A DNA stretch of 64,000 nucleotides from positions 1,178,001 through 1,242,000 of the forward strand of contig JACONQ010000004.1 of the NCBI GenBank assembly GCA_014281115.1. The letters run 5' to 3'. The notes below the pieces were generated by a model that was not told the origin of the DNA, made no database searches, and saw only the letters and a list, made by a program, of their open reading frames with translations. Numbering within the stretch: the first letter of the stretch is position 1; each line of letters opens with the position of its first letter. A program made the position numbers and the translations under genes. Of the stretch, positions 31,564 to 42,737 are shown piece after piece. The stretch comes from Laburnicola sp. R22_1 (taxonomy: Eukaryota > Ascomycota > Dothideomycetes > Pleosporales > Didymosphaeriaceae).

Positions 31564-34500
31564 TAATGGATATCGACGTGCCGTACAGTAGTCTTAAGAC
31601 GAGGCGTAGTAGAGGTAAGAAGCTAGATAGTCTACTAATTGTCATAGTATAGAAGGCGTTCATAATCTAGATTAAAGCTAATTTGTTCAAAGACTCTCTA
31701 CTACTAGATTAGTTCGGTGCCTACAGATAATGCGGCGACCAGCTCTGCTTTAGTAGTGGACTTGGTAATACAGCGTTGGAGTGTTGCTTTCTAGTCTATA
31801 GATCCGCCAAATAGGAAGAAGATGTAGCCTTATAAGCTCTTGCGTGTAATCTTATCATCGGCGTACGACGCATCTGTTGCTCTAAAGAACTTAGGCTAAG
31901 TCTGGTTGGCTATATAGACTAATTTGTTTGAGATAGAGGCTGTGTAGTAGAGAGCTCGATCTTTAGTGCCTAGCAGGTAGGCGATTGTCTAGTAGGCTGC
32001 GTCAAGATGACGTGAAGATGGATTTGTAAGAAACTCAGCTAGTTTAGAATAAGCTTTTAAGATATTAGGTTAGGTAGCTCTAGCCGCATAGCCTATAGAG
32101 CCTACAAGCTAGGCATATCTGTGCTTAGTGAAGTTATTTGCCTGATTCTTAGACAGTAATAGCTCTTCTAGAGGTAGTGGGGTAGCTAGTAACTTCGTGT
32201 ATAGCTTTAGTAAAGAATACTTCTATGCCAGCTTCTTAATATATAAAGCTTGTAATAGCCAGATAGAGCCATTCTTATAGTCTTTATGCGTTTGAATGCC
32301 ACAGAACGTTTAAAGCTCTCGTAGAGATCGAATCTTATATCGGCGCAGGATAGTGCAGCCTTATGGGCTGGTAGGCAGAGTACGACGATGTTATCCACAT
32401 AGAAGAAGACTAGAAGCTTGTTATTCTTCTATAGACAAGGAACGTCTTTGACTTTGTGTAGGCCTAGCTTAATAAGCTCTTAATACTAGAGTAGTGGTGA
32501 GGTCTTTAGGCCGTATAGAGCTCGACGTAGTCTCTATAGATAGTTAGGGTTAGAGAATCCTTCTAGTGAGTGATAATAGACTAGTGTTACGAGCTGAGCG
32601 TTTGTAAATGCGTTAACAGCATTATATTAATAGATTTCTATGTTAAAGTAGGCAGCTATAGCGACTAGAGCTTAGAATATTCGAACCGCTAGAGTGGCTG
32701 CGTAGGTATCCTTGGTAGTCGCCTGTAGATCGCCTCGTACGCAGATACGGGCCTTGTATTTCGTAAGGTAGCTTTAATTATCAAGCTTGTACTTAAAGAC
32801 CCACATTAATAGGAGGACCTCTTAGTCTTGCGGGTTAAACTTCTGCCAGGTAATCCTCTCATACGTGCCTTTTTGCTTTACGTTGCTAATTTCTTGTTTT
32901 ATAGCCTAGAGGAAGCCTTCCCTATGTGGAGATGGCATTTTCATCACATCTCTATAGAGACGCGGCTTAGGAGGTAGCTCAGTGTAGTGAAATTGTGTTT
33001 TTAATGCTGTGGCTAAGGCTGCTACGTATGCTGACTAGTATTTGTTAATAAAAAAGCTGCTACTCTTCTAAGATGGCTTTCTAGATCTTGTTGACCCTTT
33101 AGGTAGTATATAAGACTGACAAAGGTTGCTATTAATTAGTTCTCGATTCTCTGCTTAGTTTGAGTCTGTTTGTAAGACAGAATCTGATGTTTTATATTTG
33201 CGCTTCTTTGAAGATGTGGATAGTAGTAGTAAGCTAGTTAGTGTAGCTGATAGTGAGCATGGTGAGTTGTTATGAGGTGAGCCCTGTGAGCTGCTGTGAA
33301 CCTTAGTAGTCTCTGTTCGACTTAGTGTTGGAAGCTGCTAATAGTAACTTCTTGTCTAGTATTAGGTTGTTGTTACTCTTTGCGTTAATTGGCTTTTCTC
33401 TATAATAGTAGTAGTCTAGCTGGACTGGTCTAGATCTAATATAAGCTTGTCTTTAGATAAATCTTCTGTAGAGCTATCTTGGCTGCGTATTAAAGGTAGT
33501 TGATACTCGTGGGCGAATTGCTCTAGCTCAGAGACTTGTAGGAGCGGATCTGCTTTATCGTGTGGTTAATAGAAGAGGTCTTCTTAGAAGGTAACATCTC
33601 TTACACAAATAACTTTGCCTCTATAAGCTTGGCTTCTCGCCTTAGGCATCTAGATTTGGTAGATGTTTGATAAGTTATAGCCAACTAGGTATCCTACTAA
33701 AGCTTAAGGACTAAGCTTATCTGTTTGTGGTATCTGCTTGCGCAGTGCGTATGCTCAGCAGCCATAGACGCGTAGGTAAGCAATTAATAGTTTCTTGCTG
33801 TAGGCAATTTTGAATAGTGTTTTCCAGCCTAGTAATCGCGTAGGTGTGCGATTGAGCAGGTATGCTGCTGTAGGGTAGATCTTAGAGCCAAGTGCTAGAG
33901 GTAGGTTTAAGGTGATCCTTATTAAACAACTTCTCTTAATAAGACTTCTGCCTAAGCGCTCTACTAAGCCGTTCTGCTCTTTAGTGTGTGGAGCTCTAAT
34001 CTGTAGCTTAATGCCTTCTCTCTAACAGTAGTCTCTAGCAGAGTTGTCTGCCAGGCCATATCCTCGCTCATTATTAGCAATAAGAAAGGTGACAGTTGTG
34101 TTAAATTCTTGTTTAATTGTTTAATCTAGACATCTAATAATAGATAGTAGCGTAGGCTTGTCTTATCTAGGTATTGTGTAGACGAAATGGAACTTTAAGA
34201 ATAGGTCAAACCTATAGAAGACATATTAATTACTGTTGTAGGCTCTTGTGTTAAGCTTAATTAGGTCGATAGCGATAGTTTTAAAGGCTTGGGTTGCCCC
34301 TATCTTATGGCCTATTTAACGCGAGATAATCTAATATGCTTTGCTTTATAGGCATTCTTCGCAGTTAACTATTTAAGGAGCAGTTCTAGTAGCTGGCTGT
34401 ATGCCTGTCACGTAACTTAATAGTTGGTCGATCGTATTATTACTTAGATGTCCTATAAGGACATAGAGCTAGGACGTGCTTAGCGATCTTAATTTAGGCG

Positions 34501-35071
34501 GTAGGGCTAAGTACTGTGGCCAACGTTAATGGGTAGCGAATGTTTGAAGCTGAGTAGATTGGGTAGATGGAGGATTAGTTTGATGGACTACTAGCCAGTG
34601 ACCACCTAGCCTAGTGAGGCTAGCGATGTCTTCAACTCGTGACCCTAATAAGTTGGACCAATATAGAGTGTTTCTGCCTAAGTCGAAATAGACGTTTAAT
34701 AATAATAGTTAGGCTAGAGAGACTAGGCTTATAAAGAAGCTTGGTATTAAGGCGACGCGCTTAAGCTTTGTCTTTCTCTGTTCTTAAGGCGTTAATAGGA
34801 GTATCTCAACTTCTCCCCATGCCTAAATAGCCATCTCTGTGCCTCCTGCGAGGACAATATTGTCTGGCGATGCAGGAGCCTTCTATTAGAACTTAGTAGG
34901 ATTGTTGCAGATGTGGATATTAGTGGCTGGATCTAGCGTTTATAAGTGGAGGAGCGGGAAGTGTTGTAGCGTTGGCCCATTATTAAATGCTGATAAGTAG
35001 ACAGCGTAGGCTTTATAGGGAAGGTCGGCTGTAGGTGTATCGCCTGCGTTGATTTCTATTAAATTAGGTTC
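31564..35071 (-). pseudogene. Element B pol, central segment, RIP-mutated
   Basis: Read leftward it runs from protease near 34900 through integrase (about 33750-34650) and RT (about 32300-32850) to RNase H (31569-31900, where the SDASYADD-like and TEAELVA-like blocks persist with changes). Stops occur throughout, mainly TAG. The segment is bounded by the D and E insertions. Confidence 0.75.
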
Positions 35072-35252
35072 TGTAGCCACGTGACTTACGTTAGAGGTGG
35101 TGTGTGTAGAAGGTTCTATCCAGGTGCATAGACCACTACCCTCAAGATAAAGCTCTTGCCCTCTCCTTTTTTCCTTAGTAGACTCTTTACTCCACACTCT
35201 TTTCTGCAAATAGTAATATAGCTTGTTGTCCTTATATGCCTGCCCGCCCACA
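35072..35252 (+). repeat. Element E 5' LTR
   Basis: A 181-bp LTR, partner of 40451-40631. The inner side abuts the primer site at 35253-35263. Confidence 0.92.
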
Positions 35253-38200
35253 GTTATAAGCCTGGCTGTTAACTTTGACTACTGCAGCTGCTAAGCACCT
35301 GGCTATTAACTTTAATCGCTGTTGCTACTGCACGTACTAACGAGCTGCTGAGGAGCTGTTGACAAGCTGTTAACAGAGCTATGTTACCAAGCTACCTTAC
35401 TAAGCCTTAAGCACGCGTTCTATTACTAAAGAGAGCCCTTCTAGGAACTAATAGAGCAAGATGCCTACGACCAAGCTAGATGGACTGGTTACGAGGACGA
35501 CGGTTATACTTGAGAAGCTGGCAGACTAGGAAGAATGGATCTTTCTACGTAAGGATAGCGCGAATTAATATTACCTCTGGCCTATGGTTAACCCGGATTT
35601 TAACAAGGCGGCACTTAAATAGCTTGAGGAGCTAGTGCCTGTAATACCAGAGCACTACTATGAGGGGACAGAGCAGGATACTGGTGTTGTACTAAAAGAC
35701 ATAACGACTGAGGAGTTCTAGCAATACTAGCAGGCGGAGAGAGGCTACAATCGAGCCTTGGCTAGATATACGATTAAGAGGAAAGCGTTGGACGACTTTA
35801 CCCAGGAGATTGGCTGAACGATTAGCCGCCGCCATATACACCTGATCTAGAGCAACGATACAGCGTACGCTCGACTAAAGAGGCTTAAGAAGCACCTTTG
35901 CCTATTAACGGCTAAGAGGGAGCTGCAGCTTCTAGCAAAGTATTGGCAATTGCAGAGCCGACCCCGCAACAATATTAATACCTGGCTAGATGAGTGGCTA
36001 TATATTGTACGTCTGTGCGAGGCAGCGAACCTACCTGATGTAACATTGCCGCGAGCACAGCGCGATTTTCTACTCGCAGTTAAAGGACTTAACGACATGT
36101 GGGCTACCACTTAGCAAGCTATTATATTCTAAGCACAGCTTAACAGATAGCCTATACAGAGCTTGGACGACCTTGTCGCCAAGTTCACTATGTACTGGCG
36201 CTCGACGAGACTAGTAGCGTCGTCGCTTGGTACCTTTGCTACACTAGGCATTAGCCAGAGCCCTAATAAGCCACAAGCAACAGATAAGAAGGATTAAGAT
36301 AAGAAGCCTAAGTGTACATGTGGTCTTAATCATTAATTCAAGGACTGTTGGTACCTTGGAGGGAAGGGCAAGCCTCAAGGATGGACGCCTAAACCTGAGA
36401 TACAAGAACGATTCGACAAGGCTATGGCAAGCCAATTATCAGTCGCAGGAGCTATGAAGGCAGCACTTAAGGCCAATAGGAGCGCGCCGAATGCTGGAGA
36501 CCAGGCAGGACCAGCAGCGTCAGCAGCTTCGACGGCGCCTCGACAGTTCGATGATTATAGACCTACGCATGACACATTAAACAGTTATGTATCGCAGCTC
36601 ACAATAAGCTTAGACTGCGCAAGCGAGTAGACAGTCAAGCCTAGTCTGATTAATTGGTGGATACTTAACCCAGGATCGAACACACACGTCACTAACAGCA
36701 GAGCCTATGGTTGGAAGAAGCGAGCTAATGGGACAGGTGAAGTTATTAAGGCTGGAGATCAAGAGCTATTAATTCACAAGTAGGGAGATGTTATCCTACT
36801 TATTAACACGCCTAAAGGCACAGAGCGCATAGAGCTCACCTACGTCGCCTACGTCCCAGAATTTCTTACCAACGTTGTTGGCCTGTCACGCTGTCGCTTA
36901 ATCGGCATTTATTTCGACTTAGGCCAAGACTGCTTATACTAGAAGAGCTGAAAGAACGTTATTTGCAAGCTCAAGTATACGGGCGGCCACTGGCTAATAG
37001 ACGCTGAAGGCATGGAGAGACCAGACGCTGGCTCTCTACTTGCAGCCTCAGCACACGCGCGCAAGAAGCCTTCATACAAGCCAAAGAAGCAACTACAGCT
37101 TACTGCAGAGGAAGCACATGTTATATAGGGCCACGCTGGCAGAGAGGCAATTGAGCACCTGCCTAAGAGCGTTAACGGCCTACATATCACGGATGGTCAA
37201 GCACTAAACTAGAAGGACTGCGAGACGTGTATTTAGTCGAAACTGACAGAGATTGTTAGTTAAAGACCACCCCAAGAACCAGCGACACGACCGTTCGAGC
37301 GCATCAGCATAGATCTGGTACAGCTCCTAGAGCGAGGAGAGCGTTGCTACAATGGCGATTAGTATCTATTCCACGCTTTCGATCAGCACACGAAGTGGCA
37401 CGAAGGATGCTGTATACTAGACAAGACAAAGGCTACTCTGACCAAGGTCTTTAAGCAATTACTGGCCAAGATAAAGCGGCAATTCTAGAGCTAAGTTATT
37501 ATTGTGAGGCTGGACATGGAGACTGGATACGTTGAACTGCTAGAGCTCTGTAGAGATCTTGAAATCGCTATTAAGGCTAGAGCTATAGAAGCTTAGAGCG
37601 GAGCTATTAAACGCGCAGGCAAATCCATTGTGATTCGAGGCAGAGCTATACGCCTACACGCAGGTCTACCAAAGGCGTACGCCAACGAGTGTGTAATAAC
37701 AGCAATATACCTGCTTAACCGTACACTAACTAAAGCATTACAATGGGAATGCCCGTATACTAAAGTCAAGGGAGTAAAGCCATTAGTTGCTTACCTTGAG
37801 GTGATCGGTGTTAGAGCCTATGTGCTCAACGAGAAGCTACTAAAGGGAGACAAGCTCGAATCTCGAGCCTTGATTGGCTACCTAGTAGGCTTCGATTCAA
37901 CCAATATATACTGAGTATGGTTACTAACAATTGGACGAGTTATACAAACTCGAGACGTTGTCTTCCTACGAAGCAAGCTCTACGACGAGCGAGAGAAGTA
38001 CGCAGAGAAGAGCTACATCTGTGAGGTAGTAGAGGTGCTCGATATCAAGGAGACGCTGGATTACAGCAATATATTGATCGATCAGCTGTCTACACTAGAA
38101 GACTATTTCTATAGGCCAGAGCCTGAGTCTGAGCCTGAGCTTAATTCTGAATCTGAATTCGAGGTTGAGATTGAGGATACTCAACCAGCTCTTATTACTC

Positions 38201-38593
38201 CAGAAGAGACGCCAGAGGAGCAGGGACTGCGCCAGTCACTAGATGACACAGGCTGGGGAAAAGGCTACGCTCTAGCTCCGGAAGGAGGAGAGCTGAATCG
38301 AACAACAAATAACGCAAAGCGACGAGAGGAGATTGGCAGTTAACTATCGCAGGAGAACGTAGTAGAGGGCAAGCGAACCTGGAAGCCAAGGGGCTTTGGT
38401 ACGTACTTGGCAACATTCGCAACTTGTATTAATTCTACCGCACTAGCAAAGCTACTTGGCGAAGTGCCAAAAATTTGACTACACCGCGACCAGCTGCCGC
38501 TAGAGCTAAAGAGGTGGAAGGATCTGGATTGTTATCCATTTGGTGCTGAGTTTAAGAAGGCAAGCAGAGTTGAGATCGATAGTGTTATCGACC

Positions 38594-38626
<33 letters not shown>
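38594..38626. repeat. (GTA)n tract, LINE 3' tail
   Basis: About eleven GTA units on the plus strand, that is (TAC)n at the 3' end of a minus-strand LINE fragment. Short simple-repeat tails in place of poly(A) are known in some non-LTR retrotransposons. Confidence 0.75.
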
Positions 38627-38641
38627 TTGATTAACGTCCAG

Positions 38642-38879
38642 GAACCTAGGTTCTAGCCTCCCATGGGGCATGGGGACGCGCCGAGTAGCCATCTGGGGCC
38701 AGCCAGATGGTAAAGGCGATTCATGCTATAAGCTATTGCCGTCTCTTGCAGCGGCTCGTAAGAGTCCGCCCCCCTCCGTGCGGGGGCTGAATCCGTGTCT
38801 TCATGCCTATAGGCTGAGATGTCGGGGTGTAGCTATTATACATATAACAATCCAAAGCAGGGGCAGCTTCGGCTGCCCC
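38642..38879 (-). other. Structured 3' UTR hairpins of the LINE fragment
   Basis: Three perfect hairpins occur in order: CCATCTGG/CCAGATGG (38689-38696 with 38703-38710), GCCCCC/GGGGGC (38768-38773 with 38782-38787) and GGGGCAGC/GCTGCCCC with a four-base loop (38860-38879). A 12-bp palindrome GAACCTAGGTTC precedes them at 38642-38653. Such elements in a LINE 3' end may serve recognition by its reverse transcriptase. Confidence 0.6.
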
Positions 38880-40439
38880 AAAGCTGTGTTGAAAAGTGCC
38901 AAGACCTTAGCGTAAAACTAGTATAGGAAAGGTAAGGATCGTGTAGACAGTAAGGAGAGGTAAGGAGAGTAGGAGAGCGTAGGGGAGGTTGCCTCGTGTG
39001 GCAAGATGTCAGGATGAGAGGCACCCCTGCTGGGAGCTCGGACAGAGTCGACGCCGGAGGAGCTGTCCCAGGTTATTGTCGCGCCCGCCAGCATCTGTGG
39101 CTTAGTAGGCAGTCCATAGAACCAACATTTATTTGTTAGTGTCAGTGGGGTTGGCAAGCTCTAGCAAGAGTTGAAAATCTTCAGGCTCAAGGGTCTTTAA
39201 GTATTCAACGCCCTCCCGTGAAGATGGGACTGAGATAGGTGCCTGGAGTGCCTTGTCTATATAGCAGTAACTAGCTTATTGTCTTCTTCTTTGTTAATGA
39301 TATAGTGGTGGCTGTATCCCGCAGCAATTAGGACGCCTACCGTCGATTTGACACACAGCTGAGAGCGACCTACGACGTGCGATACTTGGGAGAACTGAAG
39401 TGGTTCCTAGGCATACGCGTTATCCGAAACCGTGAGTAGAAGCGAATCTGGCTACTCTAAGATAGCTTTATTGACAAGGTAGCAAAGAAGTACAATATTG
39501 CAAGCACGAAATATCTAGCAGTACTACTGGCAGACGGACATCTAGGTCTGAGCACAGAGGAGCAAGACGATTAGCGCACGAAACTCTACTAAGAGCTTGT
39601 TGGATTGCTAGCCTACATAGCGATGTACACACGGCCAGACGTTGTATAAGCTTACTTAGAGCTATCTCGCTACCTATAGAACCTAGGCTAGAAACATATT
39701 AGCGCAGTATACCACGTATGGAGGTACTTAATTGGCACGAAGACACTTGCTATAGGAGCTTAAGGAGACTATAGCAAGGACGAATCCAATACTAACAGTT
39801 AAACTATCTATTTAAGTTTAAGCTTGGGGGGTGCAGAACTAGCTAACAGTGAGCCACTGTTCTACGGAGTATCAGACGCAGCTTTCGCAGACGACTTAGA
39901 GACTAGGCGAAGCTTATAGGGATACCTTTTTATGCTCTTTGGCATGTCTATTGACTGGAAAGCGACACGACAGCGCTTGGTTACTAAGTTGACTACTGAG
40001 GCAGAGCTTCTAGCTCTGTTAATAGCTGCTAGCGAGCTTTAAGTGTGGAATCGACTATTTAAACACATTAAATTCGACCTAGACATTGCGCCAACTATTT
40101 ACTGCGATAACCTACAGACAGTAGGTATTATCACTAAGGATAAGGACAAGCTGTTTACAAAACTACGCCACGTCGACACTTACTAGCACTGGCTAAGATA
40201 AGAGTAGGCAGAAGGACGCGTATTAGTCTAGTGGAAGCCTACTAATTAGATGCTAGCCAACGGACTTACTAAGAGCCTTGTACGTTAAAAGCACACTGAC
40301 TTTATAAGGCAACTTGGCATGTAAGACGTTAAAGGATATCTATAGAAGAAGCTTAAGGAGGACTCTACTTTAGATTCTATTGTTTACTATCTATTCTAGT
40401 ATAGTACAGAGTATTAGCTTTGGTGTGGGTACACCGCAG

Positions 40440-40450
40440 CTGGGGGGGGG
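40440..40450 (+). other. Element E polypurine tract
   Basis: A CTGGGGGGGGG run immediately before the 3' LTR, matching the purine tract position in the other copias. Confidence 0.7.
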
Positions 40451-40631
40451 TGTAGCCATGTGACTTACGTTAGAGGTGGTGTGTGTAGAAGGTTTTATCT
40501 AGGTGCACAGACTACTACCCTCAAGATAAAGCTCTTGCCCTCTCCTTTCTTCCTTGGTAGACTCCTTACTCCACACTCTTTTCTGCAAATAGTAATATAG
40601 CTTGTTGTCCTCATATGCCTGCCCGCCCACA
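40451..40631 (+). repeat. Element E 3' LTR
   Basis: A 181-bp LTR, partner of 35072-35252, followed by the GGTTC duplicate and then B's gag region. Confidence 0.92.
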
Positions 40632-40636
40632 GGTTC

Positions 40637-41640
40637 TGACCTGTGGCTCCCTTAAACCCTACGCTTCTTATAGCGCTAATTCTTTTCCTAAATCTTGTTT
40701 AGTATGCCTTTTGTATCCTTGGCTTCGTATTTAACTATCTTCTTAGCTTTTTTAGGGTTTTTGACGAATCCTCCTCTGCGCTGTGAGGTGTCGATGTACG
40801 GACACTGTCCCCAATAGTGTAGATCCCCACAGAGACATGGCTTTGATGGCTTTGATAGCTTGTCCTAATAAGGTCTCTTTTTGTTGTTTTGTCTATATAG
40901 AGACTTCTCTTGATTTAATATAGCTGCAAATGCTTCGCCTTAGATAGTTGATTTTGTTGCGGTTGTACAATAGTAGCGCAGGTATCCTGCTAGTAGTTTA
41001 GGTAGTGTTGGCTGGATAGAGTCGCTATCTAAGGCAGTTAAGATAGTTTCCGCGTTGAATACTGTGATAGCGATAGTAGCAGTGTAGCCAGGGTCGATTT
41101 GCCTAATAGCTTGAATAAGGTCCTTGTGAGGTTAGTAGCCATGCGTCTCTAGTAGCTTGAGTTGTTTAGCCCTATTGTAGGCAGCAAGAAAGGTGCTACA
41201 CTACTCCTCTAGATTCTCTCTATAAGCATGCAGTACTTTGGCAGTGTTGTAGGCTTTCTAGACCTAATATTCTTAATTAGCTGTTATAGGGCTGTAGAGC
41301 TTCTATAGCATCTTAAGCTAATTGTGGAGGGACTTTTAGTCCTTAATTTGATAGACTAGGTCCTAAGTAATAGTGTTAGCTACGTGCGCTTTAATTTGGC
41401 CAATCTTATCTTTAGTTTGTAGTAGGTTCTGTCGCTGGCGATCCGTCTTTGTTAACAGTTTGAAGCTAGGCAGGTTGCTAAGGCTTGCTAAGCGTTGATG
41501 GGGGTAACAGATCTGGATTAATATATCCCCATACGTCTCTAGCCTCTGCGAGCCTTTTAACAGTATAGATCCATAGTTCCTAGTTGTGTGGACTGTGAAG
41601 GATGATCGAAGAGCTGGCCTTTAACATAGCAAGATAGAGT
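40637..41640 (-). pseudogene. Element B gag segment
   Basis: Read leftward from an ATG near 41627 it gives a copia Gag with stops. An intact zinc knuckle CLCGDLHYWGQC lies near 40805-40845. The sequence is cut at 40637 by element E and resumes at 35071. Confidence 0.75.
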
Positions 41641-41702
41641 AGGCTCAATCAACAGATAGGTAGGTAGGGAGTCAATGTATGTATATAAGTGCGGATTAGG
41701 CT

Positions 41703-41713
41703 GGGCTCATAAC
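41703..41713 (-). other. Element B primer binding site, half tRNA-iMet type
   Basis: GGGCTCATAAC abuts the 5' LTR of B, identical to the sites of A and C. Confidence 0.75.
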
Positions 41714-41883
41714 TGTAAGCAGTTAGGTAGTATGTGTAGAAAGTGTATATTGTAGAAGTATCTGTGTTCAGATGTGTATATGCCTTGTGTATCGTACATG
41801 GAGAGATCAGAGGCTCGTATATAGTAGGCGAGCTGACTCATGAGACTAATGTCGTCATGTGACATAGCTCTAGGCTGCTTACA
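41714..41883 (-). repeat. Element B 5' LTR
   Basis: A 170-bp LTR, partner of 25511-25680, followed by the GTAAG duplicate. Confidence 0.93.
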
Positions 41884-41888
41884 GTAAG

Positions 41889-41905
41889 AGCTATAAACCG
41901 TGACA
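41889..41905 (-). repeat. Element A 5' LTR, last 17 bp
   Basis: AGCTATAAACCGTGACA completes the LTR interrupted at 25510 and is followed by the CTTTC duplicate of A. This is the decisive evidence for the nest. Confidence 0.92.
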
Positions 41906-41910
41906 CTTTC

Positions 41911-42737
41911 TGATCTGTAGCTAACCTGAAGTTATGCTGCTAAGTGCGTATACCTTGCATGTAATTCGCCACGAAGATTATCCATTCTCTAACTCAAGGC
42001 TAGAGTTTTGCTGCTAAGCGTACCTTACTGATGTCCCGTGTTCCAATGGTTTACTCCGCTACGAAACTTCATAATCTCACTCATAAATATCTGAAGCGCC
42101 TGTGCGCAAAAGATTCTTAGAAGAAGGTTCGAAATAGTTCTCCTCTTTCCGTTCACTAGCTTTTATAACTAATAAGTGCATATATTCATTTTACACCTGG
42201 GCAGGTCACAAGCCACATGGTATGTACCCTATTATAAGGACTCATTTCGCAAATTACATTAGACTTATGCTTTATTTGAAGTCCTGCTATAAATCATTGA
42301 CCGATACCTTGATTTCAGTATTATCTTTAGAGGATACATACTCGAGGATGTATTATCACGTGACAGCTGGAAAACTTGATCACGTGAAAAACTGTCGATC
42401 ACGTCAACTGGTGCGAAGGGGAGTTCCAAGCACGAGGTTGCAACCAAGATTTCAAGGTTCCAAGGTTGCTATGAAGAAATTGTCTCTGGAACTGTCTTTC
42501 AACTTATCGAAAACTGGATATTTTCACGGGCAGGAAGACTAAATATAGCGAATCAAGGCTGAATGGTGGAAGGATGCTAGGATGGCTCAACGCGTCAATT
42601 CGAGAGGCCGACCGAACTCCGAAGGATTTGTTGTATTCCACCCAATAAAAATGAATGATTCTTCTCTCGTATTTCAAGATATAATCCCACATCGCCAGAA
42701 CACATACTCATTTCCCACCCACAGCGACAAGAAGGAA
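41911..42737. other. Intergenic, with a cluster of CACGTGA sites
   Basis: No gene is visible. ATCACGTGAC (42355-42364), GATCACGTGA (42378-42387) and GATCACGTCA (42397-42406) lie within 52 bp. The same palindrome occurs in the core at 10751-10776. They could be regulatory sites or the remnant of an unrecognised LTR. Confidence 0.45.

Larger units (their letters stand above)
38594..39265 (-). mobile_element. 5'-truncated LINE-like fragment inside element E
   Basis: GC-rich DNA of quite different composition interrupts E. On the minus strand it reads as the last 45 or so codons of a protein (ending near 39122 with LLLELANPTDTNK), then about 500 bp of untranslated sequence with several strong hairpins, then a (TAC)n tail. 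This is the structure of a 5'-truncated non-LTR insertion. No clear target duplication was found, and about 390 bp of E's RT are missing, so the insertion came with a deletion. The right boundary is approximate. The protein piece is too short to name a clade. Confidence 0.65.
35461..40340 (+). pseudogene. Element E gag-pol, broken, with part of RT missing
   Basis: It starts at an ATG at 35461, with the copia Gag N-terminus readable through several stops. A zinc knuckle near 36309-36345 has the CTCGLNH..FKDC pattern with a stop. Protease is near 36650 (NPGSNTH). Integrase runs from about 37130 to 37910 with its C-terminal part at 37630-37914. RT before the catalytic loop is missing because the LINE fragment replaces it. 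The frame resumes near 39268, and the catalytic YVDD is now FVND by one G-to-A change. RNase H continues to about 40170 (DAAFADD, TEAELLAL). It is non-functional. Confidence 0.85.
35072..40631 (+). mobile_element. Copia element E, inserted in element B in the opposite orientation
   Basis: The only copia here on the plus strand. LTRs of 181 bp start TGTAGCCA and end CGCCCACA. The target duplication is GGTTC at 35067-35071 and 40632-40636. The primer site follows the left LTR (GTTATAAGCC, a one-base RIP variant of the iMet type) and a G-run polypurine tract precedes the right LTR. The LTRs differ at nine of 181 positions, all transitions. It contains a LINE fragment at 38594-39265. Confidence 0.92.
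25511..41883 (-). mobile_element. Copia element B, inserted in element A's 5' LTR
   Basis: Bounded by 170-bp LTRs (25511-25680, 41714-41883) with the target duplication GTAAG (25506-25510, 41884-41888). Its own sequence is 25511-26306, 31564-35071 and 40637-41883, about 5.5 kb. The rest is guests D and E. Orientation is minus, from the polypurine tract (CACCCCCTTT after the left LTR) and the primer site at 41703-41713. Confidence 0.92.
14829..41905 (-). mobile_element. Copia element A, host of a five-element nest
   Basis: The outermost element of the nest. Its 3' LTR is 14829-15016 and its 5' LTR is 25340-25510 continued at 41889-41905. The two LTR halves rejoin exactly once element B is removed. 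The target duplication is CTTTC at 14824-14828 and 41906-41910. Internal sequence is 15017-15120, 20377-25339. The polypurine tract is beside the left LTR and the tRNA-iMet-type primer site beside the right. Without its guests the element would be about 5.4 kb. Confidence 0.93.

Noticed and set aside
38594..38626. The GTA tract read as an ordinary microsatellite in element E
   Set aside because: It sits exactly at the border between AT-rich copia sequence and GC-rich foreign DNA, so it is better explained as the tail of the LINE fragment.
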